Source of the DNA: Pseudomonadota bacterium
Lineage (GTDB): Bacteria > Myxococcota_A > Polyangia > Fen-1088
Assembly: GCA_023438785.1 (NCBI GenBank)
Contig: JAEXQJ010000074.1
Coordinates: 1 to 11,241 of the forward strand
Length of the DNA stretch: 11,241 nt
Direction: 5' to 3'
Position numbers and translations under genes: made by a program. This document shows, in pieces, positions 1-6,874 of this stretch (position 1 is the stretch's first letter; every line of letters begins with the position of its first letter). The notes beneath the pieces are model-generated. The model was given only the letters and a program-made list of their open reading frames with translations, was not told the origin of the DNA and ran no database searches.

Positions 1-1954
1 CCTCGACGTTGCCCGCGGGATCATGGACGCGCACGCAGCGCCCGAGCCGGTCGTAGACCCAGCGGCTTTGCGCGGCGTCGGGCGTCTGCATGGCGGAGAG
101 GTTCCCGGCCGCGTCGTAGTCCAGCAGGGTCCCGTGGCCTGAGGGATCGGTGACGCCAACGAGGCGCGGGCCATTCCATTGGAAGGCCGTGCGCTGCCCG
201 AGGGCGTCGGTCCTCTCCAGCAACCGTCCCGCCTCGTCGTAGATCCACTTCCACTCGCCACCCGCGGGGCCGAGCAGCGCCACCGGGCGATCGTGCGCGT
301 CGTAGGTCAGCTTCACGACGGCGCCGTCGGGCGACTTCTCCTCGACGAGGTTGCCGCGCTCGTCGCGCACCGACTCGGTGACCTGGCCGAGGGCGTCGGT
401 CTCCTTGATGACCTCGTTCCACTCGTTGCGCTCGCAGAGCGTGATGGCGCCCAGGGCGTCGATGGTCTTCCACACCAGGCCGTCGCGGTGGTGGTAGGTG
501 GTCTTGTGGCCCAGGGAATTCACCACCTCGGTCACGCCGGCGCGGTAGGCGAGCTTGTGGTCGTAGATGCCGCCGTCGCCCCAGGTGTGCAGGGAGCGGG
601 CCTTGTCGTCGGTGCCGTCGTATTCGAAGTAGAAGGACAGGCCGTTGCGGTTGGTCTCGCGGGTGAGCAGATGCTCGCGGTACTCGTAGCGCATCTGCTG
701 CCCGAGGGCGTCGTAGGAGAAGACCAGGTTGCCGCGCTCGTCGTATTCGTAGCGAGCCAGGAGCATGCGCCCGGCTTGCTCAGGGTGGGGGCCCTCGATG
801 TGGGTCAGCAGGCCGTCGCGGCTGTAGTGCAAAACGAGCTCGCGCCCGCCCGAATCGACGATGGTGCCCAGGCGCCCGAGGCTGTCGTAGGCCAGCGCGA
901 TGCGGTTGCCGACGCTGTCTTCCAGCCGGACCAGGCGGCGCAGCTCGCCCGAGCCGGCGAAGACCTGCGTGAGTCCGTCGCTGCCGCGCACGCGGTATTC
1001 GTTGCCCACCTTTTGGAGGGTCAGCTTCTCCTTGCGGTCGAAGTGCTCCTCGCCCTCGCCGACCACCGGGAACGGCAGGTGGCGACCGTCGGGCGTGCGC
1101 AGGAGCAGGACCTCGTCGGTGACGTGCAGGCTTGCGTCCAGGGCGTGGTGCCACCCGTGCCCGAGCGGGCCGCGGTAGGCGGACGTGCTGTACCAGGTGC
1201 GCTCCCACACGAGCGGCAGCGGCCCCGGGATCTCGAAGTCGGTCATCTCGGTGAAGACCTTGCCCGTGGCCACGTCCACGGGGTGACCGGTCACCGTGCA
1301 GATGGCCTTGTGCACGAGGTTGCGGGCACCGTCTCCCAGATGAAGCTTGTCGGCCAGCTTGTCCGCGGCCTTGTGAATCTTCTTGGACAGCGCCTTGACC
1401 TTCTTCGACTTCTTGGCCAGCTTGCGCAGCTTCTTCAGCCCGCCCAGCGTGGCCTTCATGGCCATGGCCATCATGTCGATGGTGGGCGGTCCGCCGATCA
1501 TCACGATGGGCCCCATGGGCACCGACAGCACCACCGTCGTCGGCAGCATGAGCGACTTGGCCACCGCCTTCTTCTTCATGCGCGGCGGGGCGGGCATGCC
1601 GATGTCCTGGCAACTCAGCACCGGCAGGGCCAGAAACGACTGCGGGCTGCCATCCACCACCACCGTGGCGCTGCCCATGAAGATCTCGCTCTCGTTGCTC
1701 GGCGGCTTGGCAAACGGACCGCCCATGGGGATGTGCGGGGGCAGGGCCAGGCCGTTGCTGCCCGCGGTGCCCCGAGGCAGACCGTTGATGTACACGGTGG
1801 CCCCGAGCACCGGCACGTAGTCCATGGGGTCCAACACCATGCCCACGTAGGGATGCGGAATGGGCGTGGGAATGGGACCGGCGGGCGACGGGATCAGGAT
1901 GATGTGCGTGTCCAACCCGACCAGCGGGTCCATATGCTTGGCCGCGATGGTCAC
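1..1954 (-). CDS. PAAR-like (DUF4150-type) / RHS-repeat protein, 5' part only
   Basis: This is the N-terminal 651 residues of an RHS/YD-repeat protein, cut by the window edge. Starting from GTG at 1954, residues 1-170 form a PAAR-like (DUF4150-type) spike-tip domain: DPMDYVPVLGATVYINGLPR, then PPHIPMGGPF, SEIFMGS and LPVLSCQDIGMP. Residues 172-205 are a Lys-rich helical linker. Residues 218-300 are the RHS-associated segment, with CTVTGHPVDVATGKVF, then WERTWYST and GPLGHGWHH. From about 340 onward there are YD-type repeats such as YDSLGR, YDERGN, YDALGQ, TDALGQ, YDEAGR and YDRLGR. In known T6SS examples such proteins sit on the VgrG spike and the RHS shell encloses a C-terminal toxin; here that variable C-terminus and any immunity gene lie outside the window. 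The start is supported by a GTGA overlap with the preceding small ORF and by an in-frame TGA at 1987-1985. An internal ATG at 1933 is the alternative start. Family assignment is secure; toxin delivery is inferred. Confidence 0.93.
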   Translation of the reverse strand, partial: MTIAAKHMDPLVGLDTHIILIPSPAGPIPTPIPHPYVGMVLDPMDYVPVLGATVYINGLPRGTAGSNGLALPPHIPMGGPFAKPPSNESEIFMGSATVVVDGSPQSFLALPVLSCQDIGMPAPPRMKKKAVAKSLMLPTTVVLSVPMGPIVMIGGPPTIDMMAMAMKATLGGLKKLRKLAKKSKKVKALSKKIHKAADKLADKLHLGDGARNLVHKAICTVTGHPVDVATGKVFTEMTDFEIPGPLPLVWERTWYSTSAYRGPLGHGWHHALDASLHVTDEVLLLRTPDGRHLPFPVVGEGEEHFDRKEKLTLQKVGNEYRVRGSDGLTQVFAGSGELRRLVRLEDSVGNRIALAYDSLGRLGTIVDSGGRELVLHYSRDGLLTHIEGPHPEQAGRMLLARYEYDERGNLVFSYDALGQQMRYEYREHLLTRETNRNGLSFYFEYDGTDDKARSLHTWGDGGIYDHKLAYRAGVTEVVNSLGHKTTYHHRDGLVWKTIDALGAITLCERNEWNEVIKETDALGQVTESVRDERGNLVEEKSPDGAVVKLTYDAHDRPVALLGPAGGEWKWIYDEAGRLLERTDALGQRTAFQWNGPRLVGVTDPSGHGTLLDYDAAGNLSAMQTPDAAQSRWVYDRLGRCVRVHDPAGNVE

Positions 1955-2190
1955 GCCGCCCCCGCCGTGCCTCGGGCCCGCCAATCAGGTCCCAGAAGCT
2001 GCGTGAGCTCCCTGTCGACCCTCGCCCACGAGCCACTGTACTCGCCCCGCTTGCACAGGCGCGCACGCCCCCACCTCCGACGAGCAAGTGGCCGCGGGCA
2101 ATGCGCGGGCTGCTCTTTGCAGCCGTGCCCCGCAACAGGGAGCAGGGCGATTCCGCCCGCAATGCTTGCCCTGGTCTGTCGCGCACGCAT
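1951..2190 (-). CDS. Small putative secreted protein or lipoprotein, coupled to the RHS gene
   Basis: This 79-residue ORF lies immediately upstream of the RHS gene, and its TGA stop overlaps the RHS GTG start as GTGA, an arrangement typical of translational coupling. The N-terminus has several Arg residues, then a short hydrophobic stretch (IAGGIALLPVAG, residues 10-21) and Cys24. This resembles a signal peptide, but the lipobox (G-H-G-C) is poor. The rest contains Cys31, Cys49 and a Trp/Leu-rich C-terminal part (SGSWARVDRELTQLLG). A TTG at 2199 would add three residues (start MKTM). The ribosome binding site is weak (GAAG just upstream). I do not recognise a family. Third-position GC is less extreme than in the neighbouring genes, so this could be a chance frame; the exact stop/start overlap is the main argument for it. 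If real, an accessory or adaptor role for the RHS protein would be the first guess. Confidence 0.42.
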   Translation of the reverse strand: MRARQTRASIAGGIALLPVAGHGCKEQPAHCPRPLARRRWGRARLCKRGEYSGSWARVDRELTQLLGPDWRARGTAGAA

Positions 2191-2208
2191 GGTCTTCAAT
2201 CGCGCCCA

Positions 2209-2223
2209 GCGTAGCGGCTACGC
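2209..2223. repeat. 15-bp perfect inverted repeat (GCGTAGCGGCTACGC)
   Basis: GCGTAGC and GCTACGC flank a single central G at 2216. It lies about 20 bases upstream of the small ORF/RHS unit on the minus strand, in an otherwise gene-free spacer (2200-2308). Its position suits an operator or transcription-factor site for that unit, but no known regulator motif is recognised and a chance palindrome in GC-rich DNA is possible. Confidence 0.3.
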
Positions 2224-2308
2224 CGGAGCGGCGGCAAGTTAGCACGGACGCTCACCCGGGCGCAGGACCGCGGCCGGAGACGCCGATTCAGACGTGGAGA
2301 AAGCATCT

Positions 2309-2752
2309 TCAGAGTCCGATCTGGTTGCCCGTCGTGGTGACGTGATCAAGCGCCAGCTTGCCCGCGCCTACCGAAATCCCGTTCCCGCCGGACGCTCCGC
2401 TGAAGGTCACGTTGCGGATGAAGAGCTCACCACCGATGCCGACCAGGGCGTTCGAAACGGCGCTCCCTTTCACGGTTGCGCCACTTCCCTGCCCGACCAT
2501 CGACACTTGCCCCAGACGAGAAAAGTCCCACGCGGTCCCGCCCGTCACGCTCCCTCGAACCACCACCAGCCGTTTTCCCGAAAGAGCCGAGGCAGTCGGC
2601 AGCGTGGCCCCCGCGTTCACCGCGGCCGTCTATTCGTCGGACGCGCACCGCGCATCCTGGTGGTTCATGCACACTCCCGGTCCGATCGCAGCGCACTCGC
2701 TGTCGGCGGCGCCCCCCGGCATCCGCTCGAAACGCGCGAACGTGATGGCGTT
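2309..2752 (-). pseudogene. Remnant of a Cys-motif / right-handed beta-helix surface protein gene
   Basis: One minus-strand frame is open from 2860 to 2309 except for a TAG at 2632-2630. Before the TAG it reads NAITFARFERMPGGA, then ADSECAAIGPGVCMNHQDAR and CASDE, the Cys-bearing pattern common in large myxobacterial secreted proteins. After the TAG it reads GKRLVVVRGSVTGG, WDFSRLGQVSMVGQGSGATV, GGELFIRNVTFSGA, then NGISVGAGKLALDHVTTTGN and a TGA. The last part has the regular short-strand, Gly/Asn-turn rhythm of a parallel beta-helix. No ATG or GTG start exists upstream in frame before 2722, no signal peptide is present, and the helix ends after only a few coils. Most likely it is a decayed gene with both ends lost and a nonsense mutation. 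The 3' portion (GTG 2620 to 2309) could be translated as a 103-residue fragment, but without an export signal this is unlikely to be functional. Confidence 0.66.
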
Positions 2753-2867
2753 GCTTGTTTGTCGACGGAAGCTGCCAGTCCGCGAGGCGGCGTTCTGCCC
2801 CTCGATCTGCTGGCGAGCGGCAAGCGGAAAGCTTGAGTGCCCCTCGGACAGTGGGTAGGGTCACACC

Positions 2868-4316
2868 ATGGCCTCAAGCGCGCGCGGTGGAATGGAGATG
2901 AATTTCACGTTCGGCAAGCCCCAGAAGGGCCCGCCCTCTCCCGCCGCGGACCAGCCCCTACGCATGCTGGTCTTGGGCGATCTGGGCGGCCACGCCAGCC
3001 GCGGTGAGATTCGTCCCCTGGCCGGCTTGCGCCCCCTGCGCGTGGACATGGACAGCCTGGGGTCCGTGCTCCTCAAGGTGCAGCCACGCATTGACGTCCG
3101 GCTGGGTGGGCAAGCGCCCTTCAGCGTGCCCATTGAATCGATGGATGACTTCCATCCCGATCATCTGTTCGACGGGCTGGAGTTCTTCGCGCCCATGCGC
3201 AGGCTGCGCCAGCAGATCCTGGATCCCAAGACCATGGCCGTGGCGGCCGCGCTATTGGGAGCCGCCGCGCCGAGTCCCGCACCGACGCAGATCTCCGCTC
3301 ACGATGCGGATCTGACCCGCCTGCTGGGCCGTCCGTCGAGCCCCAACACCTCCACGCCGGCCCGTGATGCCGGCAGCGTTGTGGATAACCTCATCCGCCA
3401 GATCGTGGCGCCGCAGGTGGTGAAGCAGGCCGATCCGCGGCAGGCCGAGCTGCTGGCCAAGTTGGACGGCATGACCGGCGAGCTGATGCGCGCCGTCCTC
3501 CATGATCCCGGCTTCCAAGGCGTCGAGGCCGCATGGCGCGGGCTGGATCGCATGCTGCGCGCGCTGGAGCTGTACGAGAGTGTGCATGTGTTCGTCCTCG
3601 ACGTCAGTCGTGACGAGGTGATCGAGGATCTGGCCCAGGCCTCCACGTTGGCTGAATCGGGTCTGTACCGCGTGATGGCCGCCTCGGAGAAGCCATGGTC
3701 GCTCGTGGTGGACCTGACCCCCTATGGCCGCACGCAACAGGACGCGGCCCTGCTGGCCCGCCTGGGCAGCATGGCCGAGGGCATGCGCGCCTGCTTGCTG
3801 GCCGGACAAGACTGGGCCGCCTTCTCGGCTGGTTTCACCTCACCCGAGGACGAGCTGGCCTGGACGGATCTGCGCCAGTTGCCCGCGGCGCGCTCCATCT
3901 CCCTGGCCTTGCCCGGGATCCTGTTGCGCCAGCCTTATGGCAAAGGCAGCGATCCCATCGAGCACTTCGCGTTTGGCGAGCAATCGGATCCGCCCGCGCC
4001 TTCGCATTTCCTGTGGGGCTCGCCGTCGCTGGCCGTGGCCCAGCTCCTGGTGCAGTCGTTCCTGGGCGCCGGCGGCTGGGACTTCCAGCCCGGCGATCAT
4101 TCGATGATCGAGGACCTGCCCATCCACGTCAGCAAGGTCGATGGCGAATCCGTGCAGACGCCTTGTGCGCAGGCCTGGCTGTCCGACGCCAAGGTCGACG
4201 CGCTCCTCAAGCAGGGCCTCATGCCCGTGGTTTCCGTGCAAGGCAGCGGCGACGTCCGCATCCCCCGCTTCCAGAGCCTGGCCTTCCCGCCCGCCGCGCT
4301 CGCCGGTCCGTGGTAG
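2868..4316 (+). CDS. TssB/TssC-like single-chain T6SS contractile sheath protein
   Basis: This 482-residue protein resembles the two T6SS sheath subunits in one chain. Residues 30-130 match the TssB (VipA) pattern: RMLVLGDLGG, then RPLRVDMDSL, IESMDDFHPDHLFDG and the helix RRLRQQILDP. A Pro/Ala-rich linker follows (about 131-168). Residues 170-482 follow TssC (VipB): NLIRQIV, MRAVLHDPGFQGVEAAWRGL, VFVLDVSRDEVIEDL, LALPGILLRQPYG (345-357), HFLWGSPSLAVAQLL and IEDLPIHVSKVDGE (414-427), ending in LMPVVSVQGSGDVRIPRFQS. TssB plus TssC normally total about 660 residues, so this is compacted: the TssC N-terminal arm is missing and the usual W-FR-ED-RY block is changed to AWTDLRQLPAARSISL. ATG 2868 has AGGGT upstream; ATGs at 2892 and 2898 are alternatives. 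It may build a sheath alone, or be a baseplate or accessory homologue. Family is confident; assembly role is inference. Confidence 0.85.
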   Translation: MASSARGGMEMNFTFGKPQKGPPSPAADQPLRMLVLGDLGGHASRGEIRPLAGLRPLRVDMDSLGSVLLKVQPRIDVRLGGQAPFSVPIESMDDFHPDHLFDGLEFFAPMRRLRQQILDPKTMAVAAALLGAAAPSPAPTQISAHDADLTRLLGRPSSPNTSTPARDAGSVVDNLIRQIVAPQVVKQADPRQAELLAKLDGMTGELMRAVLHDPGFQGVEAAWRGLDRMLRALELYESVHVFVLDVSRDEVIEDLAQASTLAESGLYRVMAASEKPWSLVVDLTPYGRTQQDAALLARLGSMAEGMRACLLAGQDWAAFSAGFTSPEDELAWTDLRQLPAARSISLALPGILLRQPYGKGSDPIEHFAFGEQSDPPAPSHFLWGSPSLAVAQLLVQSFLGAGGWDFQPGDHSMIEDLPIHVSKVDGESVQTPCAQAWLSDAKVDALLKQGLMPVVSVQGSGDVRIPRFQSLAFPPAALAGPW

Positions 4317-4321
4317 GCGCC

Positions 4322-5302
4322 TCAGCCGGAGGTGCTGTTGGGCACGGGGCGGGACGCGCTTGCAGCCTGTGACTTGCTGATCACCGGGGAGGTCGCGCTG
4401 GGGAGGCGAACCACGAACCTGGCGCCGCCCAGGGGCGAGTCGTCGACGGTCACGCCTCCACCCAGCATGGTGGCGGCCGTGCGCACGCTGACCAGGCCCA
4501 GCCCCAGGCCATCGCTCTTGCTCGTCTCGAAAGCCTTGAACACGATCTCGCGCTTGTCGACCGGAACGCCGGGGCCGCTGTCGTGGACCTCTAGCCGCAC
4601 CTGATCCGCTTCCGCCGCCACCACGACGCGAATCTGACCGCGCTCGCCGGCCGCATCGGCCGCGTTGAGGATGAGGTTGGTGAGGATCTGCTCGAACAGC
4701 GTGGGATCGATCTCCGCCTCGACTTCCGACGCCGCGTCCACGCTGACTTGGCAGGCACGCACGCGCTGCAATTTGGCCAACGCTCGGACCATCGTCCGGG
4801 TCGCCTGGCCCACCCCCATGCGCTCGCGGCGTAGGGTATGCCGCCCGCGCGCACTGCGCGCCAGACGCAAGGACAGGGCCCGCCCGCGGTCGAGGGCCTC
4901 GGAGGCCTCTCGCAAGAGCGCGTGGTCCACACCGCTGGCCTGACTGTCCTGGATCTCGTCGATGATGCTGGCGGCGACCAGGAGCACGTTGTTGAAATCG
5001 TGAGCCACGGCAGCCGCGTATTCTCCGGCCAAGATGCGGCTCTGGGCCATCATGGAGGCCCGCTGCAGGTTCTCACGCTCCTCGGCCACACGGGCGAAGC
5101 GGGCCAGGAGGCCCCAGGTCGCCAGGAAGAGCAAACCCGCGGTCGTGGCCACGAACACCAATCCCTTGAGGCGTTCGAGGCGCTCCAGGTCGTGGAGATT
5201 GCTGGCCAGCTTGGCCGCCAGATCGCCCGACCACGCGATGTAAATGCCGGCCACGCAGCCGTAAAACAGAGCCAGCAGCAAAGCGTAGCGAAGAGGTTTC
5301 AC
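4322..5302 (-). CDS. Membrane sensor histidine kinase, orphan
   Basis: This 326-residue kinase has two transmembrane helices (about residues 6-24 and 47-67) separated by only about 22 residues, so there is hardly any extracytoplasmic sensor domain. A short helical linker (70-92) leads to the phosphoacceptor region AAAVAHDFNN, with His101 in the HDFNN form seen in many hybrid and NtrB-like kinases. The ATP-binding domain is complete: N box NLILNAADAA (209-218), G1 DSGPGV (241-246), F box FKAFETSKSDG (255-265) and G2 GLGLGL (265-270). It would autophosphorylate on His101 and pass the phosphate to a response regulator, but none is encoded in view. The C-terminal 25 residues are Ser/Pro-rich and probably disordered. 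The start is GTG 5302, close downstream of an in-frame TGA, with only a weak GGGACGGG ribosome binding site. It follows the acetyltransferase gene by 147 bases and converges with the sheath gene, with five bases between stops. The signal sensed is unknown. Confidence 0.93.
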   Translation of the reverse strand: MKPLRYALLLALFYGCVAGIYIAWSGDLAAKLASNLHDLERLERLKGLVFVATTAGLLFLATWGLLARFARVAEERENLQRASMMAQSRILAGEYAAAVAHDFNNVLLVAASIIDEIQDSQASGVDHALLREASEALDRGRALSLRLARSARGRHTLRRERMGVGQATRTMVRALAKLQRVRACQVSVDAASEVEAEIDPTLFEQILTNLILNAADAAGERGQIRVVVAAEADQVRLEVHDSGPGVPVDKREIVFKAFETSKSDGLGLGLVSVRTAATMLGGGVTVDDSPLGGARFVVRLPSATSPVISKSQAASASRPVPNSTSG

Positions 5303-5449
5303 GACGGCACCCGTCCCGGAGTTCCATCATGCCGGATCGGGCAAACGGACGCGAGAGCCTGAGCTGAAAAAGCCGCCTGCTGCCGCGACACCTCGGGCAA
5401 AGGAGGAAAGGCACTCAGAAGGTCACACCCTGGCGACAGGCAAGCGGCT

Positions 5450-6163
5450 TCAGCCCGCGGCGCTGCTGGGCTGGGGCGCGGGGCTGTGGTCCGTGGTGGG
5501 CGCGGCGGGCACAGCGCGCACCTCGACGGGGGCGGGCACGGATCCCACGACGGGGGCGCGACTGCCCAGCCCGTCCATCTGGCAGCTATTGTCGTAGTCG
5601 AGGGCCACGATGCGCGCTGGATTGCCCATGGCCAGGGCGCGCGCGGGAATGTCACGCGACACCGCGCTGAGTGGGCCGATGGTGGCCCCATCGCCCACCG
5701 AGATCTTGCCGAACAACACCGAGCCGGTGCCGACCCACACGCGATTGCCAAGGACGGGCGTGCCTTCATCGTCGTCACTGCGCCGGCCGATGGTGGTGTT
5801 GTGGGTCAGGCTGCAGTCGGCGCCGATCTTGACCGGCCCGATCCACACGCCCCCCTGGTGACACAGGTAGAGTCCGGGGCCGATCTCGGCCGCCGCATTG
5901 ATGTGCACCTGCCACAGCGCACCGCCGATGCGCTCGGCGATGCTGCACAACAGCCCCAGGGGACGCTGCAGCCGGGACCCGCGCAGATCGCAACGCACGA
6001 AATGGCTGAGGCGATGAACCAGGACCGCGTGCAGAGAGCTCGAGGTGCGCAGGATGCGCAGCTTCTCGGCCGTGGTGGCCTGCCCGGTCCGGCTTTCGAG
6101 AGCGAAGTAGCGGTTGACGTCGCGCTCGATGACTCCCCAGACCTTCCGAAGAGCAGCAATCAT
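5450..6163 (-). CDS. Serine O-acetyltransferase-like hexapeptide-repeat acyltransferase
   Basis: This 237-residue protein has the layout of the serine acetyltransferase (LbH-SAT) group. A helical N-terminal part (1-80) comes first, followed by a left-handed beta-helix of hexapeptide repeats from about 88 to 186: INAAAEIGPGLYLCHQGGVW, IGPVKIGADCSLTHNTTIGR, VLGNRVWVGTGSVLFGKISV, GDGATIGPLSAVSRDI and the terminal GNPARIV. Such enzymes transfer an acetyl group from acetyl-CoA, classically to L-serine on the way to cysteine. His102 aligns with the catalytic His158 region of E. coli CysE. The second CysE catalytic His (HPKI) appears replaced by DEGTPVL, so the acceptor may be another hydroxyl, for example in a sugar or glycan. 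Residues 197-237 are a Pro/Ala/Val-rich tail unusual for the family. ATG 6163 is chosen because AAGGTGGAG precedes it; a longer frame upstream to 6412 overlaps the DUF2231 gene and is non-protein-like. It lies 28 bases after that gene, probably in one transcript. Confidence 0.88.
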   Translation of the reverse strand: MIAALRKVWGVIERDVNRYFALESRTGQATTAEKLRILRTSSSLHAVLVHRLSHFVRCDLRGSRLQRPLGLLCSIAERIGGALWQVHINAAAEIGPGLYLCHQGGVWIGPVKIGADCSLTHNTTIGRRSDDDEGTPVLGNRVWVGTGSVLFGKISVGDGATIGPLSAVSRDIPARALAMGNPARIVALDYDNSCQMDGLGSRAPVVGSVPAPVEVRAVPAAPTTDHSPAPQPSSAAG

Positions 6164-6191
6164 CGCTCCACCTTCCGCCTTCCGCCCGCGC

Positions 6192-6737
6192 CTACAGCGC
6201 TGGCGGTTGTGGCCGCGAGCCGGGTGGCGACGGAACGGGCGCGGGCGGATGACCGTCGCGAGGGTGCAGCGACGAGGGCGCCTGCAGACTCGCGTCGGGT
6301 TCCACCGACACACCGAGCTGCTCCACCAACTCGCCGCCGAACCATGCCCCGAACAGGACAACCACCAGGCCCGCCCAACCGGGCACGAACCGCGGCCAAT
6401 CGGCCAGGGCATAGCCGGACGGCATCGCGGCGCGCAGGATGAGGGAGACGGCGAAGAGGGCCAGCGAGAGCACGTTGAGGCCCATGTGCCACAGCCCCAC
6501 GCGATGAGCGCGCGTGTTCATCGGGATACTCATCCAATCCACGAACCCCGGGATGGCCGCCACCAGGCCGCCGACGATCCCGGCCACGATGGTCCAAAAG
6601 CTGACGAAGCCCCACAGCCCGTTGCCCGTGGCCAGCCGAACGACGTCCCAGATCACCGAGGTAGCGAGGAGCCCGAGCGGGAAGACGATCAGCATGGGAT
6701 GCAGCGCATGTCCGAACACAACGACGCGAGCTCTCAT
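6192..6737 (-). CDS. DUF2231-type four-helix membrane protein
   Basis: This 181-residue integral membrane protein has about four helices, roughly at residues 14-34, 46-64, 84-103 and 118-136. It carries the features of DUF2231 proteins: GHALHPMLIVFPLG near the N-terminus, IPGFVDWMSIP at 62-72, a His-bearing segment AHRVGLWHMGLNV at 77-89, and the WAGLVVVLFGAWFGGELV helix. The conserved His residues (10, 13, 78, 84) hint at metal or haem binding, as has been suggested for the family, but the function is not established. From residue 145 the protein ends in a Pro/Ser/Ala-rich cytoplasmic or periplasmic tail. ATG 6737 is chosen over an upstream in-frame start at 6794 because a perfect AGGAGGT sits six bases before it and homologues begin at this point. 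It is the first gene of a probable two-gene unit with the acetyltransferase and diverges from trpB2. Confidence 0.85.
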   Translation of the reverse strand: MRARVVVFGHALHPMLIVFPLGLLATSVIWDVVRLATGNGLWGFVSFWTIVAGIVGGLVAAIPGFVDWMSIPMNTRAHRVGLWHMGLNVLSLALFAVSLILRAAMPSGYALADWPRFVPGWAGLVVVLFGAWFGGELVEQLGVSVEPDASLQAPSSLHPRDGHPPAPVPSPPGSRPQPPAL

Positions 6738-6743
6738 GCGAAT

Positions 6744-6750
6744 ACCTCCT
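6744..6750 (-). promoter_or_regulatory. Consensus ribosome binding site AGGAGGT
   Basis: The minus strand reads AGGAGGT six bases before ATG 6737. It is the strongest Shine-Dalgarno match in the window and decides the start of the DUF2231 gene. Other genes here have weaker sites, so this gene may be translated comparatively well. Confidence 0.85.
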
Positions 6751-6874
6751 CGTGTTTGATGCTTGGGAGGACCGGTCTTGCACGGGATGCGCACGGCCCG
6801 AAGTCACGCCGCCCGCCGCCCGCGCAAGCCTTGCGGCCAAGATTGAAGTCGGCGCCGGAGATCCCTAGGATGCG

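Noticed and set aside
780..2186. 468-codon minus-strand frame overlapping the RHS gene
   Set aside because: Different frame from the real RHS gene; the product is Arg/Gly/Ala/His-rich low-complexity sequence without recognisable domains.
179..2242. 687-codon open frame on the plus strand across the RHS gene
   Set aside because: Antisense shadow: the minus strand encodes a clear PAAR-like/RHS protein through the whole stretch, while the plus-strand product has no domain texture and is dominated by Ala, Val, Leu, Gly and His. High-GC genes commonly leave such long antisense frames.
2294..2864. Plus- and minus-strand frames of 145-180 codons in the 2.3-2.9 kb region
   Set aside because: They lack protein-like texture. 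Only the minus frame with the Cys-motif and beta-helix segments looks like a former gene, so these are treated as shadows of the relic.
5303..5449. Possible minus-strand terminator: AAGCCG after the acetyltransferase stop pairing with CGGCTTTTT at about 5368-5376
   Set aside because: The arms are separated by a loop of about 60-70 bases with an internal bulge, too long for a standard intrinsic terminator. The T-run is real, but the stem is not convincing enough to list.
6164..6412. N-terminal extension of the acetyltransferase frame up to 6412
   Set aside because: It overlaps the DUF2231 coding sequence, is Arg/Trp/Cys-rich and unlike any acetyltransferase N-terminus, whereas ATG 6163 has a good ribosome binding site.
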